DNA of 64,000 bases from Neodiprion pinetum (lineage: Eukaryota; Arthropoda; Insecta; Hymenoptera; Diprionidae). The stretch lies in the NCBI RefSeq assembly GCF_021155775.2, contig NC_060232.1, positions 40,528,089-40,592,088 of the forward strand. Direction: 5' to 3'. The position numbers were made by a program, and so were the translations under genes. The notes below the pieces were generated by a model. The model was given only the letters and a program-made list of their open reading frames with translations. It was not told the origin of the DNA and searched no databases. This document shows, one piece after another, positions 12,101 to 24,369 of this stretch (the stretch's first letter is position 1; each line of letters opens with the position of its first letter).

Positions 12101-15100
12101 AGCAATACCTAACAGTATCATACCATTCTTTTCTATGTATTCTGTATAGCTGGCTCGAACTTTTTCCTGCAAGGTTGTTATTATATCACGTTCAACACGA
12201 ATGAGCCAATCCTCGGTACGACCAGTATCCATCAGGGAGCGGAAACTACACCCTTGAATGCAAATTTCTTCGCTGTCGTGACCAGTAATGGAATAGCTCT
12301 GAGGGTCTGGGTTCGCAGCAAGTCTTGCTAGTCCGTGGAAACACTTGGTAAGGCAGAGTTGGGGATCCTGCGATGAATCACAGAAGTCGAATAGCGTGCG
12401 CAGGACCTCCTTATCCGAGAGGAAGAACAATCGTGGAAATCGCAGTCTTTTAGTCATAAGGTAGCGACGAATGCCTTCGTTAATCCTGTCCATGTCCTCA
12501 GTACTGCGGAGCACGGATGAAAGCAAATCTTGGCTCTCCGCTACGACGCGGACACGCGGGTCCTTAGAAGTCTTATTCACAGCGGAACTGAGTACTGTGC
12601 AGACCGAGGCGTACAACCTAGACTCCCTGGGAAGTTCCAATTTGATTCCTCGGCTGGCGAAAATCGAACGAAGATCTAGCCACCGCTTTTGCAAGGCGAT
12701 CCATCTTTCTAGTGTTTTTCCGATTGTTTTTAAAGTGGCTTTGAAACTTGCAACCTCACGCTCGATGGGTTTCACAAAGTATGACGTACCCATTTCCTCA
12801 ATTTTTGTCAGCTGCTCTGCAAGGAGGATCTCTACGTCTTCCGGCTCTATTAACACTCTCAGATCGGTGTTCGTAACCGGCTTTGTTCTCAAGATTAGCG
12901 GATCCCATTCATTCATCATGGCAGCAAGTTGTTTCTGAAGAGCTAGTTCCTTGTTTGCTCCAATGCTTATGACTTGGTACTTTTCGATGTCGTGCGTTAG
13001 ATCGAATCCAATTATCTTTTGCAAGGTAGTTCCAGCATTCGGCACGAGATCGATACCAGCAATCACGGACATTTCGTCCCAGTGCCGTTTAACCAGTGCC
13101 GGGTTACAGAAGCATATCGCCAGGGGAACGTACTGGTTGAAATCGTTCACCTCCTTGATCACCTGCCAACACAATTTCAGCGGAGCTGGTTGTTGCATCG
13201 GATCTGGGTCATCAACGACCCCTGAAAACCGGTACGATTTGTTCGCCGCCAGGTCCGCCTTTAACTTTGTACGATAAGATCTACTGATTTCACCAAAACG
13301 GGCGAAATATTCGTCAGTTTTTTGCTTGATCACATTCGCATCTAGGTAATCGAAAGGTCCGTCGAGCCATACGTCATTGTCACGTTTCCATCTGTAGATC
13401 AAGCGAACGAGGGTATGGAATGGCTCAATCGTTTCCTTCACCTCATTAACCTTGGTGAAAGTTGTTTCCGGAAACTTAAATAGCCTCTCCTCCAGATTGA
13501 TCCAGCTTATCTGTTCGTCTATCCCTTCAACGTGTCGCATCAACATACTGAGGTCGTCAGCGTACTCTCGAATGCGTTTTGCGTCATCCATATCATCGAG
13601 AATTACTAGTTTTGGGAAAAACTTGTCGACTTCTTCGTTGAGCACATTTATGCGCCTCTGCAGTTCGTCTTCTAGCTCGCATTTTGTCGCCTCGCATAGT
13701 ATTGAACTTTCTTCAAACACTGGCCCGATTTTAATGAGCCAATTTATCGTTTGCCTGTTCAGCTCCAGATGCCAGTCGTCCAGAGTAGCAATCCCTATTA
13801 AGGAGTCTAGCATTTCAATTGAGCACCGAATCTTCTCTTCAAGTTCCCCAATTAGTACGCTGGAAGCGTATGCCATGTATTCAGTCAGCAGGAATAGGTC
13901 TTTGGCGTTATTCGGTACGTTCAATGCCTTTGTTGTCAATTTTTCGAAAGTCTTGCAAATCGACTTATTGTACTCTTGATGATGCCTCACTAGCTCTTTG
14001 ACAACGATGTCAACTATTCTTGCGGCCTTTGATTTCAGAATTGACTTTGCTGTGGCTTGTGCAAGTTGCCCAACTGCGTAATACTCGTTCGCAACCATAT
14101 CGTTAGTTTCTTTTATGAACCCAATGAATCTTTTCACTTCAACGCAGCATTCGTGGAACTCGCGGTATTCACTAAGAAACTCCACAATTTTCGCTTCAGT
14201 TTCAGGTCTGCATACGACATCGAATTTACTCTTGTGTCGGGCACAATGAGAGTTCACAGGGTGAAAGACTTTTTCTAGGACTGTTTGCAGTCTCTCGTGG
14301 GCTTCGTTTCTGAACCATTTTGGCAGTTTTACGTCCATGTAGTTTCTCTTGGTTTTTATCTTCAGATAGTACTCGAAGGGAGTAATTTCCTGGCCTAAGT
14401 TTGCCACATCCTCTACAATTTGGTGATAACTTTGGTAGATCTCCTCGATGCATGGATTCATCACGAGTTCGCAATTCGTGTAAAAGAGCTCGAGCTTTAA
14501 GCGTGGACACTGATGTGGATCACCCAGAACTTCAATCAAGTCTTCTATGGTCATTATCATGCGATTCAGGATTTCTTGGACAAACAGTCTTGTAGCGCAG
14601 CGTAAGAATTGCGTCAAAGTTTTCATTATGCAGGATAGATCAAGATACTTTGGTCTTTTTAATAGTTTTGCTACTTCGTCGTAATAACGCCGCATTATCA
14701 GAAGCCCACTGTTCCGAAGATCTTTGGCAACGGCATCCTTCAGCTTGTGTAACTCCAGTAGTCCCAAACTGTGATAGCGAGAAAATTCTAGGAACTTGTC
14801 CGGAAGTCCAGAGTATGCCTTGGCTTTGATCACCCTAATCAATTTGTGGGATAAAAAATACTGTCCTCTGATAAAGTAACGATTTTTCAAAAACGTTTCA
14901 TAATTTTTTGTCCGGCCTTCGTGAGCAAAGGGAGTCCCGATTGGTGAGAGATCAGGATTTTTTTTCCTTAGACTTGGATGCAGTACCATTTTAATTCCAA
15001 ATCCATGCATTTCTTCGAGATATTTCTGTCTCGTCTCGTGGATTATTTGTTCCACAATGTGTGGGTATTTGAATCTGATACTTTCGGGGATTAGTCGCAG

Positions 15101-15445
15101 AATGTTTTCTTCCCACTCTATCGGATGTTCAACTGTAGGTATAGAATTGCCATAAAATTTTGCAATCTGGATGTAAAACGATTCTGGTAACTGGAGGCGT
15201 TGGTAACGTGTCTCAATACTATTATTACCCACATCCCTCATCAATAATTCTTTGGCACGCAAATTATCGGCAGAGCTTGCAATTAACTCAACTACTTCAC
15301 GCGTTCGCTCTTTCTGCGTACTAAATTTAAGTAATGGATTTTTTTCGTAGTCCTTACTTGTAAACTGATTCAAATTTGGTATCGGAGGTCTTCGCGGCAC
15401 CTTTGTCTTGCCGTAGACGAGATTATAAAACTCTTGTTTTTCCAT
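3123..15445 (-). CDS. Inner-arm (single-headed) axonemal dynein heavy chain, DNAH3/7/12 class
   Basis: Four exons, 5' to 3' on the minus strand: 15445-12094, 11952-10012, 9921-7796 and 7658-3123. Phases close to give 3,984 residues, the usual size for short inner-arm heavy chains. Order: N-terminal tail and linker (about 1-1117); AAA1 P-loop GPTATGKTET (near 1310); AAA2 P-loop GEPFGGKTS (near 1580); AAA3 GDPATGKT with FVDDVSAP (near 1930); AAA4-like DGSGRRSLTRLA (near 2300); antiparallel coiled-coil stalk with a microtubule-binding tip (YWGPSKRVLGDMNFLQNLKD); then AAA5, AAA6 and the C-terminal domain ending near LYCQRDEQ. Known role: ATP-driven sliding of axonemal doublets in cilia and sperm flagella. 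Several AAA1, AAA2 and AAA4 motif residues differ from the family norm (see findings). Exons reach 4.5 kb and introns are only about 60-140 bp. The exact orthologue among DNAH3, 7 and 12 is not resolved. Confidence 0.93.
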
Positions 15446-16370
15446 GTCAAATTATTTTTCTTGTATTTAGTAATTTTAGTCAATTTAATGTAAGTCTATA
15501 AGTTTATTTTCAGTCTTTTATTACATCATCCATGCAAGTCTAGAAAAAACGATATATCGTGCAAAAAACGGTGGGACGAACTTTGAATTACTTCGCTATA
15601 TGTTAGTTTAATTAATTTTACCTTACACGCGCGTATATAATTACGAACACAACTTAAGTATATTCGTTTTGTTATTACTATATGTACTATAATTTTTAAT
15701 GGAAAAATATGTGTGCGGTGATAAGAATTACTTGTAAACCACGACAGCGAACTGATGTTTGGTCAATAATACCTATATGTTCTTCTTTGTCTTGCAGTGT
15801 TACGTCAGTAGTTACTACGGTAAATAAGTATACCTTGTAATTGGTTGAGTTATCGTAACTATTATCGAGCATGATTAAAAAAAAACAACACGTTTCTTGA
15901 GCATTTATGCATTAATATGGCAGATTTACGAGTCTGTTATGCTACAGGAGACCCGAAAATCAATCTCTGGAGAAGTTGGTGGTCTTAAATTCTGTTCATA
16001 AAACCATTTGACTCAATAGTCAAATTAAATGAATTGATTTGAAATCACAGCTTCCAGCATGGCGTATTTTTGATGCCCAAGCTGTTAATGAACAGTAAAC
16101 AATTTCTACGTACGGTTTGTGTGCCTAGAGTTTCAAACTTGAATGAAGGATTCTTTTGTACCGACGTAACAAGTGAGGTGTGCTAAGGGGCTAATTTTGT
16201 TTAAGAGTCTAAGACTTACCAACGGATGGAAGTATAGACAATTTAGTCCTCGACCAATGAATGAGCTCGATGAGTCCATCTGTTCCTGTATGGAAATATG
16301 AAAAGTCTATAAACTACTAGACACTAAAGTTTTCAAATATTTTTGCATATGTTGAAGATATTTGACCACT
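15446..16370. promoter_or_regulatory. Shared 925 bp region between divergent dynein and CWC27 genes
   Basis: The start codons of the dynein (minus) and CWC27 (plus) point away from each other across this AT-rich interval. No ORF of note is present, so both promoters and 5' leaders must lie here or in untranslated upstream exons. I could not identify core promoter motifs with confidence. Confidence 0.5.
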
Positions 16371-18910
16371 ATGAGTAACATATACATACAAGAGCCGCCT
16401 ACAACAGGGAAGGTATGAATCCAAATAACTTTACGAGTCTGCGACAAGAATACTGAAATATAAATCTGCGCGGAACAACTTAACCTCCAATTCGTACGGA
16501 TTTACTGTTAAGATTGTCGCCGAGAATAAGGATTAACAATTGTACAAGTCGTTTTAATATGGTTTAAAAGCAACCATCCAGTTTATTCATACGAGTATTT
16601 CATACCAGCGGCAGTTTTATAATGCATGAAGTTCGCTTTATCTCATCGTCAACTTTATATCGGCAGTGAATGTTGAGGTCTTGCTTATAGCATATAGGCT
16701 GAATCTTAAATTTTTCTAGGTGATACTGCAGACCACTGTTGGCGAAATAGACTTAGAATTATGGACTAAGGAGGCACCAAAAGCTTGTAGAAACTTCATA
16801 CAGCTTTGTTTGGAAGGTTATTACGATGGCACAATTTTTCATAGAGTTGAAAAAGGTTTTATTATACAAGGTGGCGATCCCACGGGGACTGGGGAGGGTG
16901 GCGAGAGTATATACGATGGCCCGTTCAAGGTATGGCACTATTTTAAACGTCGTCTTCAATTGTATCATTATCTATTGAGGTAGAATTAAACTGATCTGTC
17001 GTTACTCAATTACTGTTGAGCATTTTCAATGAGAAATATAAATACGCATACAATATTTATATCGTACTTGCATACAAGTTGAAGAATTTTCTTTATTCAT
17101 TACAGGATGAGTTTCACAGCAGATTACGTTTTTGTCGGAGAGGCTTGCTTGCAATGGCGAATGCAGGAAAAGATGATAACGGTTCTCAGTTTTTTTTCAC
17201 ACTGGCAGCAACTCCTGAATTGCAAAATAAACACACGATATTTGGTAAAGTTACAGGAGAGACAATTTACAACATGCTCAAACTTGAGGACACATTGGTC
17301 GATGAGGTACTGGGAATTTTTTCGTCATATTCCCATATGGAAGTTGAGAATTTTTGGTACGTTCAGTAGTTCGTTTTAAAGTATCCATCTCTCAAGTATA
17401 AAATGCAAGAATTGAAAAAAAATTTTCATCTTTAACGTACCAAATGTGACATTCATTTTGACGATTTTCCTAAATTTTTAAAATACGATATTCATTCCAG
17501 AACGATCGTCCATTGTATCCGCAAAAAATTGTTAAAACAGAGGTTTTAAATAATCCATTTACCGACATCGAGCCTCGAGTTGAACCCAAACAAGTTGGGG
17601 CAGAAAAGCTGCAAAAGAAAGAGAAAAAATCTGGCGTGAAGTACTAATCTTTTTTACACAATTCTAGAAGAAGTTTTTACCTTGTTAACATTGTTAATAT
17701 TTTTGCCGTGCTGAAACCTTGTAATTGCAGAAATTTCAAACTTCTGTCTTTTGGAGAGGAAGCGGAGGAAGATGAAGAGGAATCTGTTGTTTTGAGCAAA
17801 CAGTTTAGCACCAAGGGAAAATCAGCTCATGATAATTTGGCCGATCCTAAGCTTAGTTCAGAGCTTGCTATAGACAATGGTGAACCATCTAGTAAAAAGA
17901 TGAAAGGAGATGAGGATAGTGATTCGGAGAGTGCAACCGAAGAAATATCACTCGATGAGATTGCCAATCTGAGTAAAGAAAAGCAGTAAGCAATGTTTAT
18001 TTTGCGAATTCATCTACAAACTAATGACTTTTTAACTATCGGACTTTACTCTGCTAGAGCTATGAGAGAAAGGATAAAGAACAAGTTAAAAGACGCTAAA
18101 AGTACATCAGATAATAAGAAACCAAAAGATCGGAAGATCGATGAAGTTCAGAACATCGACAATGATGCTGAGCCCGAAGAAGAAGCTTATTACTTGGGCA
18201 AAGATCGTGATGAAGAACGAAAGAAAAAAGCGTATGTAATGAAGATGATATATTTTTCCAATTTTGAAGTAGATTGAGATTGGCTGCTGGTACCTCTTTT
18301 AACCGTTTAAATTAATTTCATTATTGCTTTTTAGTGAGGAGATACGAAAGGAAATTCGAGACTTGAAACGCGACGTCAGAAGTGAAAAAAAAGCAAAAGA
18401 AGAGGAAGCCCAGATACAGGTGGAGAAAGAACAGGAGAAGGAAAAGAAATCTAGCGTTTTAAGGGAGTACATAGAAACCCAGGAGAAGTACAAGGAAGCT
18501 AAATCGAAATTGCCAAAAAAAGGTAATTCCTCCTCAGAGAGTATAATTCTAATACAGTGTTTTTACTTTTCTGCATTCTTACAGGCGCATCCCGAGAAAA
18601 TTTCACTCTGCAGCTATTACAAAAGTTTCGAAGTAAGCTACAAAGCGCTAAGGAACAGGTTGAGGAGTCAACTGAAGTCGCGGAAAAGAAGAAAAAACCA
18701 GATAACCAAGACGATGACGGTTTTGACGACGAGAAATGGATGGCGCACACTTTACGGTTCGAGGAAAAAACGCCAGTTTTGGCTAAAGACGCTAGTACAA
18801 AGGCCGACGATTGGTTCGAGATTTATGATCCGAGAAATCCGTTGAACAAAAGAAGACGCGGTGAGAAAACACCAAAATTGAAAGACGGTGAACACTCTCG
18901 GCATAAATAA
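16371..18910 (+). CDS. CWC27: Spliceosome-associated cyclophilin CWC27 (SDCCAG10)
   Basis: Eight exons: 16371-16412, 16720-16929, 17106-17306, 17501-17640, 17731-17985, 18058-18231, 18335-18522 and 18585-18910. Together they encode 511 residues. The short first exon gives MSNIYIQEPPTTGK, as in animal CWC27. The cyclophilin fold follows (about 14-160): KEAPKACRNFIQLCLEGYYD, FHRVEKGFIIQGGDPTGTG, DEFHSRLRFCRRGL, NAGKDDNGSQFFFTLA, NKHTIFGKVTG. Then come NFKLLSFGEEAEED, an acidic stretch, a charged coiled-coil region (MRERIKNKLK, EEIRKEIRDLKRD) and the family C-terminus WFEIYDPRNPLNKRRR. Known role: nuclear component of the activated spliceosome (with CWC22/EJC loading); several CWC27 proteins are thought to be catalytically weak because the cyclophilin active-site Trp is Glu. 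The matching position here (TPELQNKH) is also Glu. Annotation is secure; exon ends are hand-called but phase-consistent. Confidence 0.95.
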
Positions 18911-21900
18911 TAACTATAAAACGCTAACGAACCGTATAGACTTCCAAAAAAGTGTCGTTTTCAAAATTGACAACCAGTTTCCATTGATCTTGATTATAAA
19001 TTCCAAAACTGTTACAAATCGAATAAGCGTCATCCATTTAATGCAAATCTGATTCAACATTCGCAATTCGACAACCTAAACACAGGATTTGACTACAAAT
19101 TACAAATGGCATTCGCTAAATGTAATATTTTCTTTATATGTATACATACTTACTGTACAAGCAACTCACAGTGTACATAATTCCGCTACCAGTTCCCGGT
19201 AGCGCAAATATTTAGTTTCAATTCAGGTAAAGCGGTGTATTATTAAATTATTCTGGTGGAAATATTTGCATCGCAACATCTATTTGCAATGTTTGCACTT
19301 AAAACGGGATGATAATCAAACGATGTAGAAATGATATAGTATACGATCATGTATCGATAACTCTAATCCAATGAATAAATTAATTCTTTTTTCTAGAGGT
19401 ACATTTCATGTCGGATACTACACTTGTTTCACCCCTTGCACGTTTTATTTGCCTAATCAGTGTTGCGATGTGTGGCGATTAGCATGTCAACGACGGCCAT
19501 GTTCACTGTCAAATATTTCTAAATAATTTCTTCACAACCAGTTCGTAGACGTACCTTTTTTATTCTACTGGCAAATAAACATTCGTTCGGTAGTTAGGCC
19601 AGTAGTTCGACTGGTCAAGAGTTAATTCAAGATTATATGCGGCACTGATAGACTGTTGTGACGTTGTATGAATGTTAATGAAAGAATGTAAACACGCCGA
19701 AATGATGAAAAACACAGCGTGGGAAACGCCGCACGCGTAAGATAAGAAAAGATCACATAATTCTGCAATGACTTGACGGTTCAGGATTATACGTGCAATC
19801 GTAAAAGAGATTTGAAATGTATGAGAGTAAATCGAGAATAAGCGGGTTGGTGAAATTTTTAATTTTGTTATTCTTGTTGTTATTACCCGTTACTATTGTT
19901 ATTTTTATTATTATTATTGCTATCTTTTAAATAGCCGATGATATTGCCATGTAGTTATAGTATTTGGATCTGGCAATTACAGCGAAAATCTACCATCGCT
20001 CGAGAACCGATCGTATAGCGAAATAAGATAGCTATAGACGCGAAATTTATTAACGTCCCATAAAATGCCTTATACAATTTATACACACAGTAAAATTTAT
20101 TTGCTTGGATTTGCGTGATTTGCAATTGGTCGTAATTGTGTTTGCGAAGCGGTTCCCGCGTGCCGTAATATAATCCGTCCCTAATTCTACTAGAAAATAA
20201 ACAAATCATTTTTAAATGGCAGAATATTTGTAGGTATGTAGGCAGTCCTGATATCGCGAGGGAAATCAGTCGTAGCGATTGTGAAGAAATAAGCGTTGAA
20301 TATCTGCGGATTACCGGTTCTATCTGTGTTATTTTAATGCACGTATGTGTGGAATACACATAATGGTATACCGTCATAATCTATATAGACATTTGAAAAT
20401 TGATAAGAGAAAACGACTAGTAATAAGTTTGCGCGGGATAAAGCGTCAGTCAGCCAGTAGACAGCGTTCAGTGAAAATCTATTTCTTATATAACTTCCTG
20501 CCATCTTTACACGCACGCACGCGCATAATATATAATGTACAAACTTATAGAGGAGACGATAAGATCGCGTAGAGCGTAAAAATTATCAGCGCACGCTCGC
20601 TGTCAGATAATTCGTCAGTTTGTATTTAGCCCGTTTCGCTGGACCACCTAGTACCGCATTATAGTTTTTTCTTTTTACTTCTTTTTTTTTTTTTTTCAAA
20701 CAATATTCGAGAACAACCGAATGCATAAATTTATTCATAATTGATATTACTGATTACGGACACTCGCTGACTAATGTATTCAACATTTTGATGTATATTT
20801 ATATTGTAGTTTTGTATTGTTTTTATAACTGTGTAGTTATGTAGAACTGACGCATCCCACGATTTATACACGTGAAAGCGGTCTATTCTGAAAACGATAA
20901 ATATTTTCTATATATATAATGAAATGCGCGGGTCAGAACAATACATGCGCGGAAATCTTATAGAGTAGGATTTCCTTCGAAATCAGTCGATGTAGAGAGA
21001 AGAATAAAAAAAAACAGCATTGAAAATACCTTCGAACTAAAGTGATCGTGAGTTTTCAACATCGTCAGCCGGTATCGTAATTGTAAATGTAAATTGCCAA
21101 ATGTGTGGTGAGTGAATTTACCGATTGCGACGCTAAAACTGCACATGGTATAAGTTGATCGTGTAAAACGGATGGACTAAAACCGAGAAAAATCATTTGA
21201 AAACTTGCATCCAATTAGCGATCGATTTAAAAGAAGTAAAAACGTATTATTAACAACGCTGGTTTCAATAATATTCTCGTCTCGTTTTCGGGACGGCAGC
21301 TGGATAGTGGGGCTTAAATTATCGCCGAACATTTATAAACTAAATGGCAAGTGTTCCGCTCAAAGCAGCCTTCCTAGGTACGTATATTTTGAGTTTTTTA
21401 TCACTACAATTACCAACAAACTGAAACGCTGTTCGGTTATTCATTTCGATGAAAAAAAAAATATATATATATGTATATATATGTTCGTAAAATTCTCCAC
21501 AAGTTTTGGGATCTGCGTGACACGTGCGTGTTGCTATCACATGCATTGTTTAACACATCATTATCGAAAACATGTCGAGTATTCATATTCAATCACGTCG
21601 CCCGAGACTGCTCTTAATTTCCCGCCAAATTCAATAGACGCGAATTGAATATTAGAATTCAACTCGGTTGTTTAATTTTTTTTTTCAAAATATGATCCTC
21701 AACCTAATTTCATTTCGAAATATTTGTATATATTTCGTACAAGCGGAGTCAACTGAACGAATTTGGGTTGCCATAAGTATATATACGCGTACATGTGTAA
21801 GAATCGTACGAACGTGTTTGCGAAAAAGGAAATGCCATTTCTACGATTGTATAATTTTCGTCTTATCACTGGAGTAGTGTACAATATATCACGATTGTCA

Positions 21901-24369
21901 CAGGAGTAAATGTTTTTGAAACGTTATTTTTCTGAGACATCTTATTTGACCAATGCTTCTGTAAACACGGATCTTGCCGCTCGCGTAGTCATTACAAATA
22001 AAGTTATCTCCGCTATTTCAATTTCAGAATAGGTCATCGGGATCGATGTATAAGGTTTAAGTTTTTATTCTCGAGTGCTGTAAATCTGTCGAAGAACTTT
22101 AATACGGTGCGTCATTTGTTAAATAGTTTATATACCTGGGTGCTATTCTGTACAACACAAGAAAGTAATCATCTAATGTCACTCATGATTGACGTAGGCA
22201 ATACCAAACCTTTCTTTGGTATAACGAAAATGATCGATGCTTATATGTTTACGATTAGTGGGATTAAAATCCCTTCGACCCCGCAGCGCATGTTACTTAG
22301 TAACAAACGTGTTTTACTGTCGGAGAAACTGATGTATAATTGTCATCCTGTATTGTTACACATATATTTGAAATTGTTCGCTCTTCTACAGCGGATCATT
22401 GCATACCTCAATCGCGATAATCGTGTGATGTTCATCAATAAGGAAAGTGGGATCGCAGTGCCGATTTTTAATGTGGTTTTCATTCACGTTTGGAAATTTT
22501 GTTACGTTTACCATCGTAACAAGAATAATAAAGATGTAATATCTAGGTTTAAATTATTGCAACTTTTGTTTATGCAATAACTTGTTGAGATCTGGGTATT
22601 GATATTAGCAGTATTTGGAGTTAGCTTTTACTTTTCAGGTTCACGATTATTCTCCGATGTAGTGTGATGGACACCGAATGAAACGTTTTATTGATTCGAC
22701 ACTATCTTTGATGTAATTTCTTTACTGTCTGGCAGATTATTCGTATAAATTATTAAACTGACTTCATTCTCTTCATGACCTGATTGCCAATTATTCCTCA
22801 AGTACACTTGAAATTTGAAAAATGTCACGATAAAGACTTCACAAGTCGTTTCAGAGAGCGAATCCTAACTTTTTTGTCGTTTTAAGAGGGTGGGTGGGAT
22901 AGATGCTACTATTTTGTTATTAATTTCAATGAAACAATTCTAAAATGTTCACGAAACTATAAATAATAAAGTTCTCAAACTCAAATTCCTTCAAGTGTTT
23001 CCATTTTCTAAAAAAAAAAAAAAAAAACTCCTAAAAAGTGGTATGATTTTAGATCGTCCGATCCCTGTTGAGCGGATGGAACTTTCACTAAAAAATTAAA
23101 AATCTGAACCGAGATATTTCTCGGATTAGTAAATGGTAGACGGAGAGTGCAGACCAATTTTCAACTAAAGATATTAACAACGTAGACATTATTTAGCTTG
23201 AAAAATCGAGAAAAATCTGTTCGCATGAGCTGTATGAAGCGTGTCATGGAAAAACTGAATCAACAATTTACACACTAGACTTTAAACGCGTGCGTAGAAA
23301 GTCTTGGGCTGTCGTACTGTTAATTTCGCATTACTTTGAAAACCGATAAGATTAACGACTTGATTACGAGCAATTACCATAAAATTTCAGGGTACTTGAC
23401 GTACAGCGGGTCGTGCTATACAGCCTTTTATACGGGGGCAATAAGAAAACTGAAATCGCATCACTTTGCCTACGGATAAGATAGGCTCGGCATTAAAAAG
23501 GGTTATTTCCAATTCACGATTACAAACTAGCAACTTCCACGATCATACGTATACATATACCTATATACCTGACATACCCATTCAATTGTAGCCTGGAAAA
23601 TACGCACGTCTAGGTTGTCAGAGGTAGAAATCATTACGCTATAGATTAGTCACGGTGAAGCGAGATGGAGAGAATAGAAAGATATCAGCATGTGCGCGTT
23701 CGTATTAAAATGATTTTCCACGAGTGAAACGAGCTGGTATCTCACGATCAGTGAACGTTTGTTGCTAAATTAACTTCTGCAAAAGCTTGTCGGTGATCGT
23801 TATGGTTGATTAATACATTGAGATTACTCAGTTCTAACTTATCTGACATAGTGGAGTGTCTTATCGCGAGACATCGAAAGATTGTTTATGCATAGAACTA
23901 CACCACTTCTTACCGATTGCACTGTTGACCAGCGATATGGACTTGCCGATTTACGGACTGATATACTGACACTACAGAGAAAAAGCCGACAATTATCTAG
24001 TGTATTCGTGATATACTAGTGCACATTCACAATTGATATAACATTAGAAAATTCGCGAATCTCGGTGTATCCAATATTATTCTAACATGTAATAGCATAG
24101 AATTGCATAATATGCGGTTCGATCTCAAGTATTATGATCAAAACCTCGAATCTTCATCATATTCTTGTCGTGAGAATAATTTCAGGATTATTGATAATAT
24201 TATGCATACTTAATACTTTGGATTTATAACACATACGTATTTTTCCTCTGCATGCCACCATGGCATACGCAAAGTAGTCGCATTATAACGCTGCGGGTAT
24301 CATTCAATTCTAATTCGAAAAAATTAAATCTCAGTCAACTTAATCAGTCAGTGTACGCAATCATTTCAG
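18911..24369. other. 5.4 kb AT-rich interval without a convincing gene
   Basis: The first few hundred bases hold the CWC27 3' UTR (AATAAA-like words near 19374 and 19572). The rest is AT-rich with short unrelated open frames. The longest (22107-22580) opens at GTG, has no recognisable domain and no coding-like composition. A poly-T tract lies near 20680-20696 and a small hairpin near 23998-24024. The right end may contain the unlocated 5' exon(s) and promoter of the APD-like gene. Confidence 0.55.
21461..21483. repeat. AT dinucleotide microsatellite
   Basis: An interrupted (AT)n tract with a G substitution every few units, following a run of nine or more A residues. Confidence 0.7.

Noticed and set aside
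22107..22580. 157-codon open frame on the plus strand
   Set aside because: Opens at GTG, the first ATG is well inside, composition follows local AT-rich DNA, no domain or relative recognised and no splice or promoter context.
23970..24080. Possible ~105 bp MITE (ACACTACAGAGAAAAA versus CTCGGTGTAT ends)
   Set aside because: Terminal complementarity is weak and only a small internal hairpin (CTAGTGTAT/ATATACTAG) is good; no target duplication seen.
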